From Actinomycetes bacterium (GTDB lineage: Bacteria > Actinomycetota > Acidimicrobiia > Acidimicrobiales > Ilumatobacteraceae), in contig JANYDH010000213.1 in the NCBI GenBank assembly GCA_025359865.1, positions 1 through 64,000 of the forward strand: 64,000 nucleotides of DNA, written 5' to 3'. Below the pieces are notes generated by a model. The model saw only the letters and a list, made by a program, of their open reading frames with translations, was not told where the DNA came from and did not search any database. Position numbers and translations under genes: made by a program. Every line of letters begins with the position of its first letter. Within the stretch, counting starts at the first letter, position 1. Shown in pieces: positions 8,643 through 19,311 of the stretch.

Positions 8643-10045
8643 TGAGCAGCACACATAGCCACCAGCCCACTGCCGACGCGCTCGTGCTGTTCGGCGCCAC
8701 CGGCGACCTCGCCAAACGCAAGCTGTACCCGGCGCTGTACCGCCTCGAACACTCGGGCACGCTCAAGGTGCCGGTGATCGGTGTTGCTCGCAGCGATTGG
8801 TCAGACGATGCGTTCCGCGAACACGCGCACGATGCGATCATCACCGCGATCCCCGACGCCGCCGCCACCACGATCGAGCCGTTGGTCCGTCGACTCGACC
8901 TCGTCCAAGGCGACTACACCGACCCAGAAACCTGGACATCGCTGCGCGACGTTCTCGACAAGCACCACAGCAAGCAGGCGGTGTTCTACATGGCCATACC
9001 GCCAACAATGTTCCCCACCGTCGCCGAAGCGCTCGCGTCGGTCGGGCTCAACTCGCGCGGTCGGATCGTGGTCGAGAAGCCGTTCGGACGCGATCTGCAG
9101 AGCGCGCTCGAACTGAATGAAACCCTCCACTCGGTTTTCCCCGAAGAGCGGATCTTCCGTATCGATCACTACCTCGGCAAAGAGAGCGTCGAAGACCTGT
9201 TGGTGTTCCGCTTCTCCAACTCGCTGCTCGAACCGGTCTGGAATCGCAATTACGTGCGCAGCGTGCAGATCACCATGTCCGAGCGGATCGGGGTCGAAGG
9301 CCGCGGTAGTTTCTACGACGGTGTCGGCGCGGTTCGTGATGTCCTCCAGAATCACCTCCTGCAGGTCGCTGCACTCGTGGCGATGGAGCCACCGGTCGGC
9401 CCCGACGCGCGATTCCTTCAGGACGAAAAGGCCAAGGTGTTCGCCGCCATGCGCCCGATCGATGCCGCCACGTTGGTGCGCGGACAATACGTCGGCTACC
9501 GCGACGAAGCCGGCGTGGCGCAGGATTCCCAGGTCGAAACATTCGTCGCTGCACGGCTCGAAATCGATTCCTGGCGGTGGGCGGGAGTGCCATGGTACGT
9601 GCGCTGCGGAAAGGGTCTCGCCGCCTCTGCCACCGAGGTGGTCGTCCAGTTCCGCGAGCCACCGGCGCTGTTGTTCGACGAGGCCGGCGGACCGACTCCA
9701 AACCGCAACCTCATTCGGTTCCGACTCGGTTCGAACGACGGTGTCACCTTCACCTTGCAGGCAAAAACACCCGGACAGCACCTCGACAGCCAAGACGTCG
9801 ACATCTCGGTCGACTTTGCGGCTGCACTCGGCGAACGTCGCGAGGCATACGAGCGACTGCTCGACGATGCGCTCGCCGGCTCACCACGGCGCTTCGCCCG
9901 AGAAGACATCGTGGAACAGACATGGCGAGTAGTGCAGCCCGCCCTCAACGAGCCCGGCCCGGTCCACCCGTACTTCCGCGGGTCCTGGGGTCCGGCCGAA
10001 GCCGACCGGATCTTGGGCGGCGACCACTGGTTCACCCCGGCCTGA
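8642..10045 (+). CDS. zwf: Glucose-6-phosphate 1-dehydrogenase
   Basis: 467 aa, normal for Zwf. The NADP-binding motif GATGDLAKRKLYPALYRL lies at residues about 19-36, and the active-site block RIDHYLGKE sits near residue 170. It oxidises glucose-6-phosphate to 6-phosphogluconolactone, supplying NADPH. The ATG at 8642 overlaps the gnd stop. The gene ends 9 bases before the convergent ABC ATPase gene, leaving little room for a separate terminator. Confidence 0.95.
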   Translation: MSSTHSHQPTADALVLFGATGDLAKRKLYPALYRLEHSGTLKVPVIGVARSDWSDDAFREHAHDAIITAIPDAAATTIEPLVRRLDLVQGDYTDPETWTSLRDVLDKHHSKQAVFYMAIPPTMFPTVAEALASVGLNSRGRIVVEKPFGRDLQSALELNETLHSVFPEERIFRIDHYLGKESVEDLLVFRFSNSLLEPVWNRNYVRSVQITMSERIGVEGRGSFYDGVGAVRDVLQNHLLQVAALVAMEPPVGPDARFLQDEKAKVFAAMRPIDAATLVRGQYVGYRDEAGVAQDSQVETFVAARLEIDSWRWAGVPWYVRCGKGLAASATEVVVQFREPPALLFDEAGGPTPNRNLIRFRLGSNDGVTFTLQAKTPGQHLDSQDVDISVDFAAALGERREAYERLLDDALAGSPRRFAREDIVEQTWRVVQPALNEPGPVHPYFRGSWGPAEADRILGGDHWFTPA

Positions 10046-10054
10046 CCGGCGGCA

Positions 10055-10834
10055 TCAACCGACAGTGCGCTTCGGCACCACCACCACCGTGCCATCTGGT
10101 TCGTGGTGGACCGCCACGCTGACGCCGTAGAACTCGCTCAACGTCTCGGGACGCAGCACCTGAGCCGGTTCGCCGACGGCCACGACATGCCCACGATGGA
10201 GCAACGCAAGGCGATCAGAGTACAGCCCGGCCAACGTGAGGTCGTGCATTGCGCTCACCACCGTCAGGCCGTGTTCGTGACGTAGCCGGTCGACCAACTC
10301 GAGTGCCTGCTGCTGGTAGCCGATATCGAGTGCGCTCGTCGGCTCATCGAGCAGCAGGATCGGCGCCTCCTGCGCCAGCGCCCTGGCAATGACCAACCGT
10401 TGCCGTTCACCACCGCTCAGCGTGCCGAGCATCCGGCGCGCAAATGGTCCCAGGTCGAGACGATCGAACAAGTCGTCGACCATCGCCCGGTCGTCAGCCG
10501 ACTCGCGCCCGAAGTAGCTGATGTACGGGTTGCGGCCCAACAAGACGTACTCGGCGCCAGTCATGTCACCCGGAAGCGTCGGCGTCTGAGGCACATAGGC
10601 AACCAATTCGGCTCGCCGTCGTGCTGACCGCAGCCGTAACGACGACCCGTCAACGACGACGTCACCGTGGTATGGCACCAACCCTGCCACCGCTCGCAGG
10701 ATCGACGACTTACCGGCTCCGTTGGGGCCGATCAGGCACAACCACTCCCCCGGGCGGACCGATTCGCTAAACGAGGCCACGGCATCACGACGACCGTAGC
10801 GAACCGCCAACTCGTGGAACACGAGCGAACTCAT
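10055..10834 (-). CDS. btuD: ABC transporter ATPase, cobalamin/iron-siderophore type
   Basis: 259 aa with Walker A GPNGAGKSS (about residues 36-44), ABC signature LSGGERQRL, Walker B ILLLDEPTS and switch His (SAMHDLTLAG). The sequence is of the FecE/BtuD/FhuC class. It is third in the minus-strand order binding protein - permease - ATPase, and its ATG overlaps the permease stop by four bases. The cobalamin riboswitch in front of the operon makes B12 or a corrinoid the likely cargo; class alone could also mean siderophore. Confidence 0.88.
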   Translation of the reverse strand: MSSLVFHELAVRYGRRDAVASFSESVRPGEWLCLIGPNGAGKSSILRAVAGLVPYHGDVVVDGSSLRLRSARRRAELVAYVPQTPTLPGDMTGAEYVLLGRNPYISYFGRESADDRAMVDDLFDRLDLGPFARRMLGTLSGGERQRLVIARALAQEAPILLLDEPTSALDIGYQQQALELVDRLRHEHGLTVVSAMHDLTLAGLYSDRLALLHRGHVVAVGEPAQVLRPETLSEFYGVSVAVHHEPDGTVVVVPKRTVG

Positions 10835-11814
10835 GCTGCTCCCCGGCGAGAGCGAAGGACGACGATGAAGAACGGCGCACCAAGGAACGCTGTGACCACG
10901 CCGATCGGGGTCTCCGCCGGATCTTGCAGCACACGGCCCGGGATGTCGGCGAGGATCAAAAACGTGGCCCCGACCACCAGGCTGAGCGGCAGCAACCGAC
11001 GATAGGACGATCCGGCGAGCAGCCGTACCACGTGTGGCACCACGATCCCAACGAACCCGATCAGCCCGCTGACGCTCACGACCGCCGCGGTGCCCATCGT
11101 CGCCGCGATCACTACCGACAACCGCACTCGCTGGATGTGTGTGCCCAACGCAGCGGCCTCGTCATCGCCAACGCGGAGCATGTCGAGATGTCGTCGGTGG
11201 AGCAACAGCACCGTGGTACTGACCACCACGTAGGGCAGCACGAGCTTGACGTCACCCCAGTCGGCAGTGGTGAGCCGGCCGAGAATCCAGCTATACACCT
11301 CGCGGATCACATCGTTGTTGCGCTGCAACACAAATGCCTGCACCGCGGTGGCGAGCGACGTGACCGCCACCCCGGCCAGCACGAGTGTCACTCCGCTGCG
11401 GTTGGCCCCAAACGAGGCACCAACGAGGTACGTGAGCAGCACGGCGAGCAACCCACCGGCAAACGCAACAACCGGCAGCGGGTCGATCGGCCAGCCAGAT
11501 GTGGACGATCGGCCGAGAGCAAACACGATGGTGGCGCCGAGGCCCGCGCCCGCCGCGACCCCCAGCAGGTAGGGGTCGACGAGCGGGTTGCGGAACACAC
11601 CCTGGTAGCTCGCTCCGGCGACGGAGAGCATCGCGCCGACAATGCCCGCCAACACGACGCGGGGCATGCGGATGTTCCAGATGATGTTCCAACTGGCCGT
11701 GCCCCATGAGCCTGCCGGTCCGATCATCACACCCAGGAACAACGCGCCTGCGAGCATCATGAACGACAGCGGTAGCCACCACCGTCCCCCCTTTGCCCCC
11801 ATTCGCGTCACCAT
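10831..11814 (-). CDS. btuC: FecCD/BtuC-family ABC permease
   Basis: 327 aa with roughly ten hydrophobic segments. The family blocks NIRMPRVVLAGIVGAMLSVAGASYQGVFRNPLVDPYLLGV and SGLIGFVGIVVPHVVRLL are both visible in shorter pieces of that order. It forms the membrane channel of the importer. ATG 11814 begins 34 bases after the binding-protein stop; a longer in-frame start at 11979 would overlap that gene and code for a non-membrane tail, so it is rejected. ATG 11802 is also possible. Confidence 0.9.
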   Translation of the reverse strand: MVTRMGAKGGRWWLPLSFMMLAGALFLGVMIGPAGSWGTASWNIIWNIRMPRVVLAGIVGAMLSVAGASYQGVFRNPLVDPYLLGVAAGAGLGATIVFALGRSSTSGWPIDPLPVVAFAGGLLAVLLTYLVGASFGANRSGVTLVLAGVAVTSLATAVQAFVLQRNNDVIREVYSWILGRLTTADWGDVKLVLPYVVVSTTVLLLHRRHLDMLRVGDDEAAALGTHIQRVRLSVVIAATMGTAAVVSVSGLIGFVGIVVPHVVRLLAGSSYRRLLPLSLVVGATFLILADIPGRVLQDPAETPIGVVTAFLGAPFFIVVLRSRRGAA

Positions 11815-11848
11815 GGTCGTCGCTGCGGTCGTCTCAGCAGCGGTCGGC

Positions 11849-12829
11849 TCAGCCGGCCGACAGCGCGGCAACCTTGCCAATGGCGTCAGCGACCAGCTTG
11901 ACGTAGTCCACGAGCCGTGGCCCCCACCGGGAGGCGATGTCGTCGTCGACGACCACGATGTTCTTGGTGGACACTGCATGAATGACCGACCACCCCGGCC
12001 GAGCGGTCACGGTCTCGGGTGTTTCCCCACAGCACTTTGAGTCGGCGAGGAAGATCAGGTCGGGGCTTTGGCTGATGATGAACTCGGGGCTGAGCTGCGG
12101 ATAGTCCGAACTCGCCTCCGCACTGTCGGCGATGTTGCGTAGGCCGAACAGTCCGTATACCTGGCCGATGAAGGTGTTCGACGTGACGCTGAAGAACGTG
12201 TTGTCGAGCTCGTGGTAGTACGTGGGAGGCGTGTCCAACTTCGGTACGGCCGCGACCGCGGCATCGATGTCGGCGTTCATCTGGGCAACGAGCACCTTGG
12301 CTTCGGTTACGTGCCCGGTGGCCGCACCGAGCTGCTCGATCTGGGTGTAGACGTCAACAAAGGTCGTAGCGGCCGGGCCGACCCATGTATCGATTCCGAG
12401 TTTGGCGAGCTGCCCTGTGAGCTGTTGGCTGTCATCGGAGATAACGACGAGGTCGGGTTCGTATGCGGCGATCGCCTCCACGTTGGGGGTGTAGCCCGAC
12501 AGATCGGTCTTCTTTGCCAACGCCTCCGCCGGGTAGTTGCTCTGGTCGTCAACGGCAATCACCTGGTCACCGGCGCCGATCGCAAACAGCATCTCGGTTG
12601 CAGTCGGGGCCAAGCTGATGATTCGTTGTGGCTCGGTGCTTGCTGGCTCGGTGCTTGCCGGCTCGGTCACTGCCGGCTCGGTCACTGCTGGCTCGGTCAC
12701 TGCCGGTTCGGTCACGGCTGATTGAGTCGTTGTCGGCTGGGACGTGGCCAGCTGGGACGTGTCGCTACCGCATGCGGCAAGCGTCAAGACGACGATGGAC
12801 AGGGCGATTGCCCGAATGGAACGGAACAT
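11849..12829 (-). CDS. btuF: Periplasmic binding lipoprotein of the B12/corrinoid importer (BtuF-like)
   Basis: 326 aa. A lipoprotein signal ends LTLAACGS, so Cys near residue 20 would be lipidated. A linker of six TEP(A/S)(V/S) repeats follows, then a BtuF/FepB-type helical-backbone binding domain starting RIISLAPTATEMLFAIGAG. The start ATG 12829 has a strong Shine-Dalgarno GGAGGA just upstream. The gene leads the importer operon and lies directly behind the cobalamin riboswitch, whose expression platform contains that Shine-Dalgarno. The ligand is inferred from the riboswitch. Confidence 0.9.
   Translation of the reverse strand: MFRSIRAIALSIVVLTLAACGSDTSQLATSQPTTTQSAVTEPAVTEPAVTEPAVTEPASTEPASTEPQRIISLAPTATEMLFAIGAGDQVIAVDDQSNYPAEALAKKTDLSGYTPNVEAIAAYEPDLVVISDDSQQLTGQLAKLGIDTWVGPAATTFVDVYTQIEQLGAATGHVTEAKVLVAQMNADIDAAVAAVPKLDTPPTYYHELDNTFFSVTSNTFIGQVYGLFGLRNIADSAEASSDYPQLSPEFIISQSPDLIFLADSKCCGETPETVTARPGWSVIHAVSTKNIVVVDDDIASRWGPRLVDYVKLVADAIGKVAALSAG
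12631..12720 (-). repeat. 15-bp tandem repeat encoding the TEP linker of the binding protein
   Basis: Six 15-bp units (plus-strand form GCTCGGTCACTGCCG with small changes) encode TEPAV/TEPAS repeats between the lipid anchor and the binding domain. They are frame-neutral and probably set tether length. Confidence 0.9.
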
Positions 12830-12832
12830 GGA

Positions 12833-12880
12833 AAATCCTCCGTACTTTCTGGAGGACACGGTCCTCCGGAACGGGAGGAC
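12833..12880 (-). promoter_or_regulatory. Expression platform: stacked anti-Shine-Dalgarno hairpins
   Basis: Reading the minus strand, GTCCTCC (12880-12874), GGAGGAC (12867-12861), GTCCTCC (12857-12851) and the ribosome site GGAGGA (about 12841-12836) follow one another. Each block can pair with its neighbour, so sequestering the Shine-Dalgarno excludes the upstream hairpin and vice versa. This suggests translational control by the B12 riboswitch. Confidence 0.7.
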
Positions 12881-12944
12881 AAGAATCTGGGCCGAAACGG
12901 AAACTTCCCGTTTGCGATCCGCCCTTGCCTCGAGGGTCTGGTTT

Positions 12945-13062
12945 CGCGCTCGGGCAGGCGACCGGACTTGTCGTGACCGGCGATCTGGAGGGATCGACAG
13001 CACGCTTCACCGTTGCGGGTCAGTGCCGGAGTTGAACCGGACTTCGCTGAGTACGAGCACGC
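12945..13062 (-). ncRNA. Cobalamin riboswitch
   Basis: On the minus strand the leader contains ACCCGCAACGGTGAA (13020-13006), the hallmark of the cobalamin aptamer core. Downstream is a B12-box-like AGTCCGGTCGCCTGCC (about 12967-12952). The segment GTCCGGTTCAACTCCGG before the core is the usual GGTGCGAATCCGG-type element in variant form. It lies just upstream of the btuF-like gene. Binding of adenosylcobalamin would be expected to reduce importer expression. The core and B12 box are seen; the precise ends are approximate. Confidence 0.85.
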
Positions 13063-13097
13063 AGACCATAGCACAATGTGCTTACACTCCCAACCCC
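13063..13097. promoter_or_regulatory. Divergent promoter region between B12 importer and cobO
   Basis: Only about 35 bp separate the riboswitch 5' end from the cobO starts. A 13-bp palindrome AGCACA-A-TGTGCT occupies 13070-13082. On the minus strand TATGGT (about 13069-13064) is a plausible -10 for the riboswitch transcript. cobO has almost no leader and no clear Shine-Dalgarno, so it may be leaderless. Confidence 0.45.
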
Positions 13098-13126
13098 ATG
13101 AGCAACCCCATGAGCAACCCCATGAG
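13091..13126 (+). repeat. 12-bp tandem repeat carrying three alternative start codons
   Basis: Three copies of CAACCCCATGAG (13091, 13103, 13115), each containing an in-frame ATG of cobO. Confidence 0.9.
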
Positions 13127-13700
13127 CGATGCACCCGACCACGAGCCACCGACCGACGACCCGCGCCCGCTCGGATTGCACGGCACCGATTCACTGCTGC
13201 TCGTCAACACCGGTGACGGCAAAGGCAAGAGTTCCGCTGCGTTCGGCGTGATGATGCGCGCGGTCGCCCGCGGCTGGCGGGTCGCTGTGTTGCAGTTCAT
13301 CAAGAGCGGCGACTGGAAGGTCGGCGAGGAGACAGTCGGTGTTCAACTCGGCGTCGACTGGTTCGCTCTCGGCGATGGATTCACCTGGGACTCCACCGAC
13401 TTGCACCACGATCGTGAACTCGCGGCCATCGCATGGGCCAAGGCGGCCGCTCTCATCGCCGACGGCCAGCACGATCTCGTGATCCTCGACGAACTGACCT
13501 ACCTCTGGAACTGGGGTTGGATCGACGGCGACGACGTGCTGCGCGTGTTGCGTGGCCGGCCCGCTCACACCAACGTCATCGTCACGGGCCGCGATGCGCC
13601 TGCGGCTCTGATCCAACTCGCCGACACGGTCACCGAGATGCGCAACGTCAAACACGCCTACGACAGCGGAATCGCTGCCAAACGCGGGATCGACTATTGA
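13098..13700 (+). CDS. cobO: Cob(I)yrinic acid a,c-diamide adenosyltransferase
   Basis: 200 aa. The P-loop is NTGDGKGKSSAAFG (about residues 38-51), and the family blocks VLQFIKSGDW and VILDELTYLWNWGW are clear. It transfers the adenosyl group from ATP to the cobalt of corrinoids. Three in-frame ATGs at 13098, 13110 and 13122 sit in a 12-bp tandem repeat (MSNPMSNPMS), so the true start is uncertain and could vary with repeat number. The stop is overlapped by the cobU TTG start. First gene of cobO-cobU-cobT-cobS. Confidence 0.92.
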   Translation: MSNPMSNPMSDAPDHEPPTDDPRPLGLHGTDSLLLVNTGDGKGKSSAAFGVMMRAVARGWRVAVLQFIKSGDWKVGEETVGVQLGVDWFALGDGFTWDSTDLHHDRELAAIAWAKAAALIADGQHDLVILDELTYLWNWGWIDGDDVLRVLRGRPAHTNVIVTGRDAPAALIQLADTVTEMRNVKHAYDSGIAAKRGIDY

Positions 13701-14248
13701 GTTCGCCACGCAGTCCCGGCGGCCTGACGTTGCTGATCGGTGGTGCGCGTAGCGGAAAGAGTTCCTTTGCAGTCGAAGTCGGCCTCGCCCAGCACGGAGA
13801 CGTCACGTTCATCGCTACCGCCACAGCGCTCGACGACGATATGGCACAACGGATCGCGCGTCACCGGGCCGAACGACCCGACTGGCTCACCATCGAAGAG
13901 CCGATGCTGCTCGGCGATGCACTCGGCACCGTGCCCGACTCGCACATGGTGATCATCGACTGCCTCACCCTGTGGGTCACCAACCTCATGCTTGCTGACA
14001 CGCCCTACGACGAGATGCTGGCGGCAGCCCAATCAGGGGCGCAGCGCGCAGCGGTGCGTACATCAACGACCATCGTGATCACCAACGAGGTCGGATTGGG
14101 CGTTCACCCACCCACAGCGCTTGGGCGTCGATACCAAGACCTGCTCGGTCAGGTGAATCAGATCTGGGCGCGCGCCGCCCGACGGACGCTGTTCATGTCT
14201 GCCGGTCGGGCCGTAACGTTGCATGATCCATGGGAGGAACTCGCATGA
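13697..14248 (+). CDS. cobU: Adenosylcobinamide kinase / guanylyltransferase
   Basis: 183 aa, normal for CobU. The P-loop GGARSGKSSFA is at about residues 14-24. The second family block RIARHRAERPDWLTIEEP holds the guanylylated His region, and CLTLWVTNLM and NEVGLGVHP follow in order. It phosphorylates adenosylcobinamide and converts it to the GDP form. No ATG or GTG lies near the expected N-terminus. TTG 13697 overlaps the cobO stop (TTGA) and gives a normal length, so I chose it. Confidence 0.9.
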   Translation: MSSPRSPGGLTLLIGGARSGKSSFAVEVGLAQHGDVTFIATATALDDDMAQRIARHRAERPDWLTIEEPMLLGDALGTVPDSHMVIIDCLTLWVTNLMLADTPYDEMLAAAQSGAQRAAVRTSTTIVITNEVGLGVHPPTALGRRYQDLLGQVNQIWARAARRTLFMSAGRAVTLHDPWEELA

Positions 14249-15231
14249 CCTGGTTGAGAGTTGCGCTCGAATCGATGCCGGGTGGTGATCTCGATGCCGG
14301 GCAGGCCGTTGCCGGGCGAGCAGCTGAGATCCTGCGGCCGGCCGGTGCGCTGGCCCGACTCGACGAAGTAGCGGCATGGGTCGCCACGTGGCAGCACACG
14401 GATCGCCCAGCCATTCGCCGTCCGGCGGCATTGATCTTCGCTGCCGACCACGGCATTGCTACGGCCGGCGTGAGCAACTACCCGGCCGACGTAACCGCGG
14501 CAATGCTCGCGGCATACCGAGCCGGTAGGTCCACGATCAACGCGTTTGCCCAGGTAGCAGGGGCTACCGTCGAGGCAATCGATGTTGGCGTGGGGCAACC
14601 CACCGGCGACATTCGTCTGGAACCGGCGATGGACGCCGACCGGTTTGAACAGGCCGCCGCCGCAGGGCGGGCGGCAGTCGAAGCGATCGATGCCGACCTG
14701 CTCGTGCTCGGCGAGATGGGCATCGGCAACACCACCGCTGCCGCCGCAGTCGTTGCAGCTCTGGCTGGAGGCGAACCGCACGACTGGGTAGGCCGCGGTA
14801 CCGGGGTCGATGACCAGGGCCTCGCCCGAAAGCGCGCCGCGGTCTCCACAGCAGTCGACCGGATTGCCGGCGTGACCGACTCTCTTGAGGTGCTCCGCCA
14901 GGTTGGCGGGGCCGAGTTGGTCGCCATCGCTGCAGCAATCGTGGCGGCGCGTCATCGTCGGCTTCCCGTACTGCTCGACGGCTACGTGGTCACTGCAGCC
15001 GCGTTCCCACTCACACTCATCCGGGCCGACGCCATCGACCATTGTCTAGTCGGGCATTGCTCGGCCGAGCCGGGTCACCGACGGCTACTGGAACGCCTCG
15101 GCAAGCGACCTCTCCTCGATCTCGAGATGCGCCTCGGCGAGGGCAGCGGGGCAATGGCGGCCGTTCCACTCGTTGCGATGGCATGCATGGGGATCACCGA
15201 CGTGCCCACGTTCGGTGAGTGGTTCGGCTGA
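14245..15231 (+). CDS. cobT: Nicotinate-nucleotide-dimethylbenzimidazole phosphoribosyltransferase
   Basis: 328 aa. The family block GEMGIGNTTAAAA is clear (about residues 158-170), and ADHGIATAGVSNYPADVT and the C-terminal LGEGSGAM(A) block are present. It makes alpha-ribazole phosphate, the lower-ligand nucleotide of B12. The ATG overlaps the cobU stop (ATGA). The C-terminal Glu-Gly-Ser-Gly region carries the catalytic Glu expected of the family. Confidence 0.93.
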   Translation: MTWLRVALESMPGGDLDAGQAVAGRAAEILRPAGALARLDEVAAWVATWQHTDRPAIRRPAALIFAADHGIATAGVSNYPADVTAAMLAAYRAGRSTINAFAQVAGATVEAIDVGVGQPTGDIRLEPAMDADRFEQAAAAGRAAVEAIDADLLVLGEMGIGNTTAAAAVVAALAGGEPHDWVGRGTGVDDQGLARKRAAVSTAVDRIAGVTDSLEVLRQVGGAELVAIAAAIVAARHRRLPVLLDGYVVTAAAFPLTLIRADAIDHCLVGHCSAEPGHRRLLERLGKRPLLDLEMRLGEGSGAMAAVPLVAMACMGITDVPTFGEWFG

Positions 15232-15980
15232 ACGTGGGTGTTCTCGCCGCTGCCCAGTTTCTCACCCGTGTGCCGATCAGGCTGCGCCAGGAACCGTCGC
15301 TGACGAAGGCGGTCCCCTGGTTCCCTGTGGTCGGCGCGCTCATCGGCGTTGCCGTAGGTGGCACCGCCGCAGGGTTGTGGTACGTGTCGGCACCCATCGT
15401 CGCCGCAGCGGTGGCAATCGCATTGGGACTGCTCATCACCGGAGCATTCCACGAGGACGGCTTGGCCGATTGCTCCGACGCATTCGGTGGCGGATGGACG
15501 ATCGAACGACGCCTCGAAATCTTGAAGGACCCGCGTCACGGCTCATACGGCGTCGCCGCGATGTGTTCGTCGATCATCGTTCGAATTGTTGCCGTCGGCT
15601 CGCTGCCCGGTCCCGGGGCAATGCTGTGGTCGGCGGTCGCCGCGCATGCCGTCGCCCGCGGCGCCGCGGTCGGAGCGATGGGTGTGGCACCGTTGGCCCG
15701 CCATGACGGGCTCGGCGCGGACTATGCGCGATCGCTACCGGCGCCACGGTGCATTGCTGGCACGTTCGCCGGGCTGGTGCTTGCCGCTGGAGCGCTCGCG
15801 GCGCGGTGGCACGACGATCTCGGCACGGCAGCAGTCGCCCTGGCCTGCCTCACCGTTGCAGCGCTCTCCGGCGCGGTGGCAGTCAGCGTTCTTGCTCGCC
15901 GCAAGATCGGTGGGATCACCGGCGACGTGCTGGGTGCGGTCGAACAGATCGTGGAGTGCCTTGCCCTCGTTGTTCTGGCG

Positions 15981-15998
<18 letters not shown>
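15219..15998 (+). CDS. cobS: Adenosylcobinamide-GDP ribazoletransferase (cobalamin synthase)
   Basis: 259 aa with several membrane helices. The family block [16 protein letters not shown] lies near residues 77-92, and the Lys-rich DPRHGSYGV block follows. It joins alpha-ribazole to adenosylcobinamide-GDP at the membrane, the last step of B12 assembly. GTG 15219 overlaps the cobT stop by 13 bases and gives the usual start [17 protein letters not shown] 15234 is an alternative. Its 3' end overlaps the convergent aminotransferase by 18 bases. Confidence 0.92.
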
Positions 15999-18390
<2,392 letters not shown>

Positions 18391-18409
18391 TCATGAATAG
18401 TGGCGCTGC

Positions 18410-19282
18410 GTGAACGTGGGCGACGTGCTCACCACCTCATTTGAAGGCCTTGCTCCGCTGCATTCGCCGATCATGGTGATCGCGCTTCGCGGGTGGTTCG
18501 ACGTGGCGGAGGTGGCAACCGGCGCGCTCAACCACCTGCTGACCGACCGGGTGGCACCCGTGGTCGCGTCTATCGACCCCGATCCCTTCTTCGACTTCAC
18601 GCAGGAACGCCCGGAGGTGTTTCTCGGCGACGACGATGTCCGCCAGCTTCGGTGGCCCACCAACGAGTTCCGCCTTGCACGCTATCCAGACAAGGCGCAC
18701 GACCTGATCGTGCTCGCCGGTGTCGAGCCGCACCTGAGGTTCGCCACATTCTGCGACAGCATCATCCACGTCGCCACCCAACTCAACTGCGGTGTCGTAG
18801 TCACCGTTGGTGCTGCCGCCGAGGCCGTGCCCCACACTCGCGTTCCGCAGGTGGTCGGCAGCAGCGCCAACAAAGGCCTGGCCAGTGCGCTCGGCCTCAC
18901 ACGCCCGAGGTACCAGGGCATCACCGGGTTGGTCGGTGTGCTGCAAGAGCGTCTCGATCGCCGCGAACTTCCCGCCGTATCGCTTCGTGTCGGGGTGCCG
19001 CACTACCTCGGCAATGCGCAGCATCCGCAAGCATCGGCAGCGCTGCTCCGTCACCTCGAACACGTGCTCGGGGTGCCGACACGCCATGCCGGTCTGAGTG
19101 ATGAGATCGAGCGCTGGCGTTCGCTCCACGACGAAGCCGTCGCCGAAGATTCGCAGGCCAGCGCCTACCTCGAAATGCTCGAGCGCGAGCATGATCAACG
19201 TACAGAGGCATCGCTCACCAGCGGTGACGAACTCGCCGCCGACTTCGAGCGGTTCTTGCGCGAGCAGCGCGACGAACCCTGA
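18410..19282 (+). CDS. PAC2 family (proteasome assembly chaperone-like) protein
   Basis: 290 aa, the usual length for actinobacterial PAC2 proteins. Family blocks are visible as IMVIALRGWFDVAEVATGAL, the acidic DPDPFFDFTQERP and LAGVEPHLRFATFCDSI. The C-terminus is a charged helix. The structure is shared with archaeal and eukaryotic proteasome assembly chaperones, but the bacterial role is not settled. Start GTG 18410, 19 bases after serC, suggests read-through from serC. It converges with the AhpD-like gene, 29 bases apart. Confidence 0.83.
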   Translation: MNVGDVLTTSFEGLAPLHSPIMVIALRGWFDVAEVATGALNHLLTDRVAPVVASIDPDPFFDFTQERPEVFLGDDDVRQLRWPTNEFRLARYPDKAHDLIVLAGVEPHLRFATFCDSIIHVATQLNCGVVVTVGAAAEAVPHTRVPQVVGSSANKGLASALGLTRPRYQGITGLVGVLQERLDRRELPAVSLRVGVPHYLGNAQHPQASAALLRHLEHVLGVPTRHAGLSDEIERWRSLHDEAVAEDSQASAYLEMLEREHDQRTEASLTSGDELAADFERFLREQRDEP

Positions 19283-19311
19283 ACGTCATCCTTGCCGGTC
19301 AGCGACTTCCA

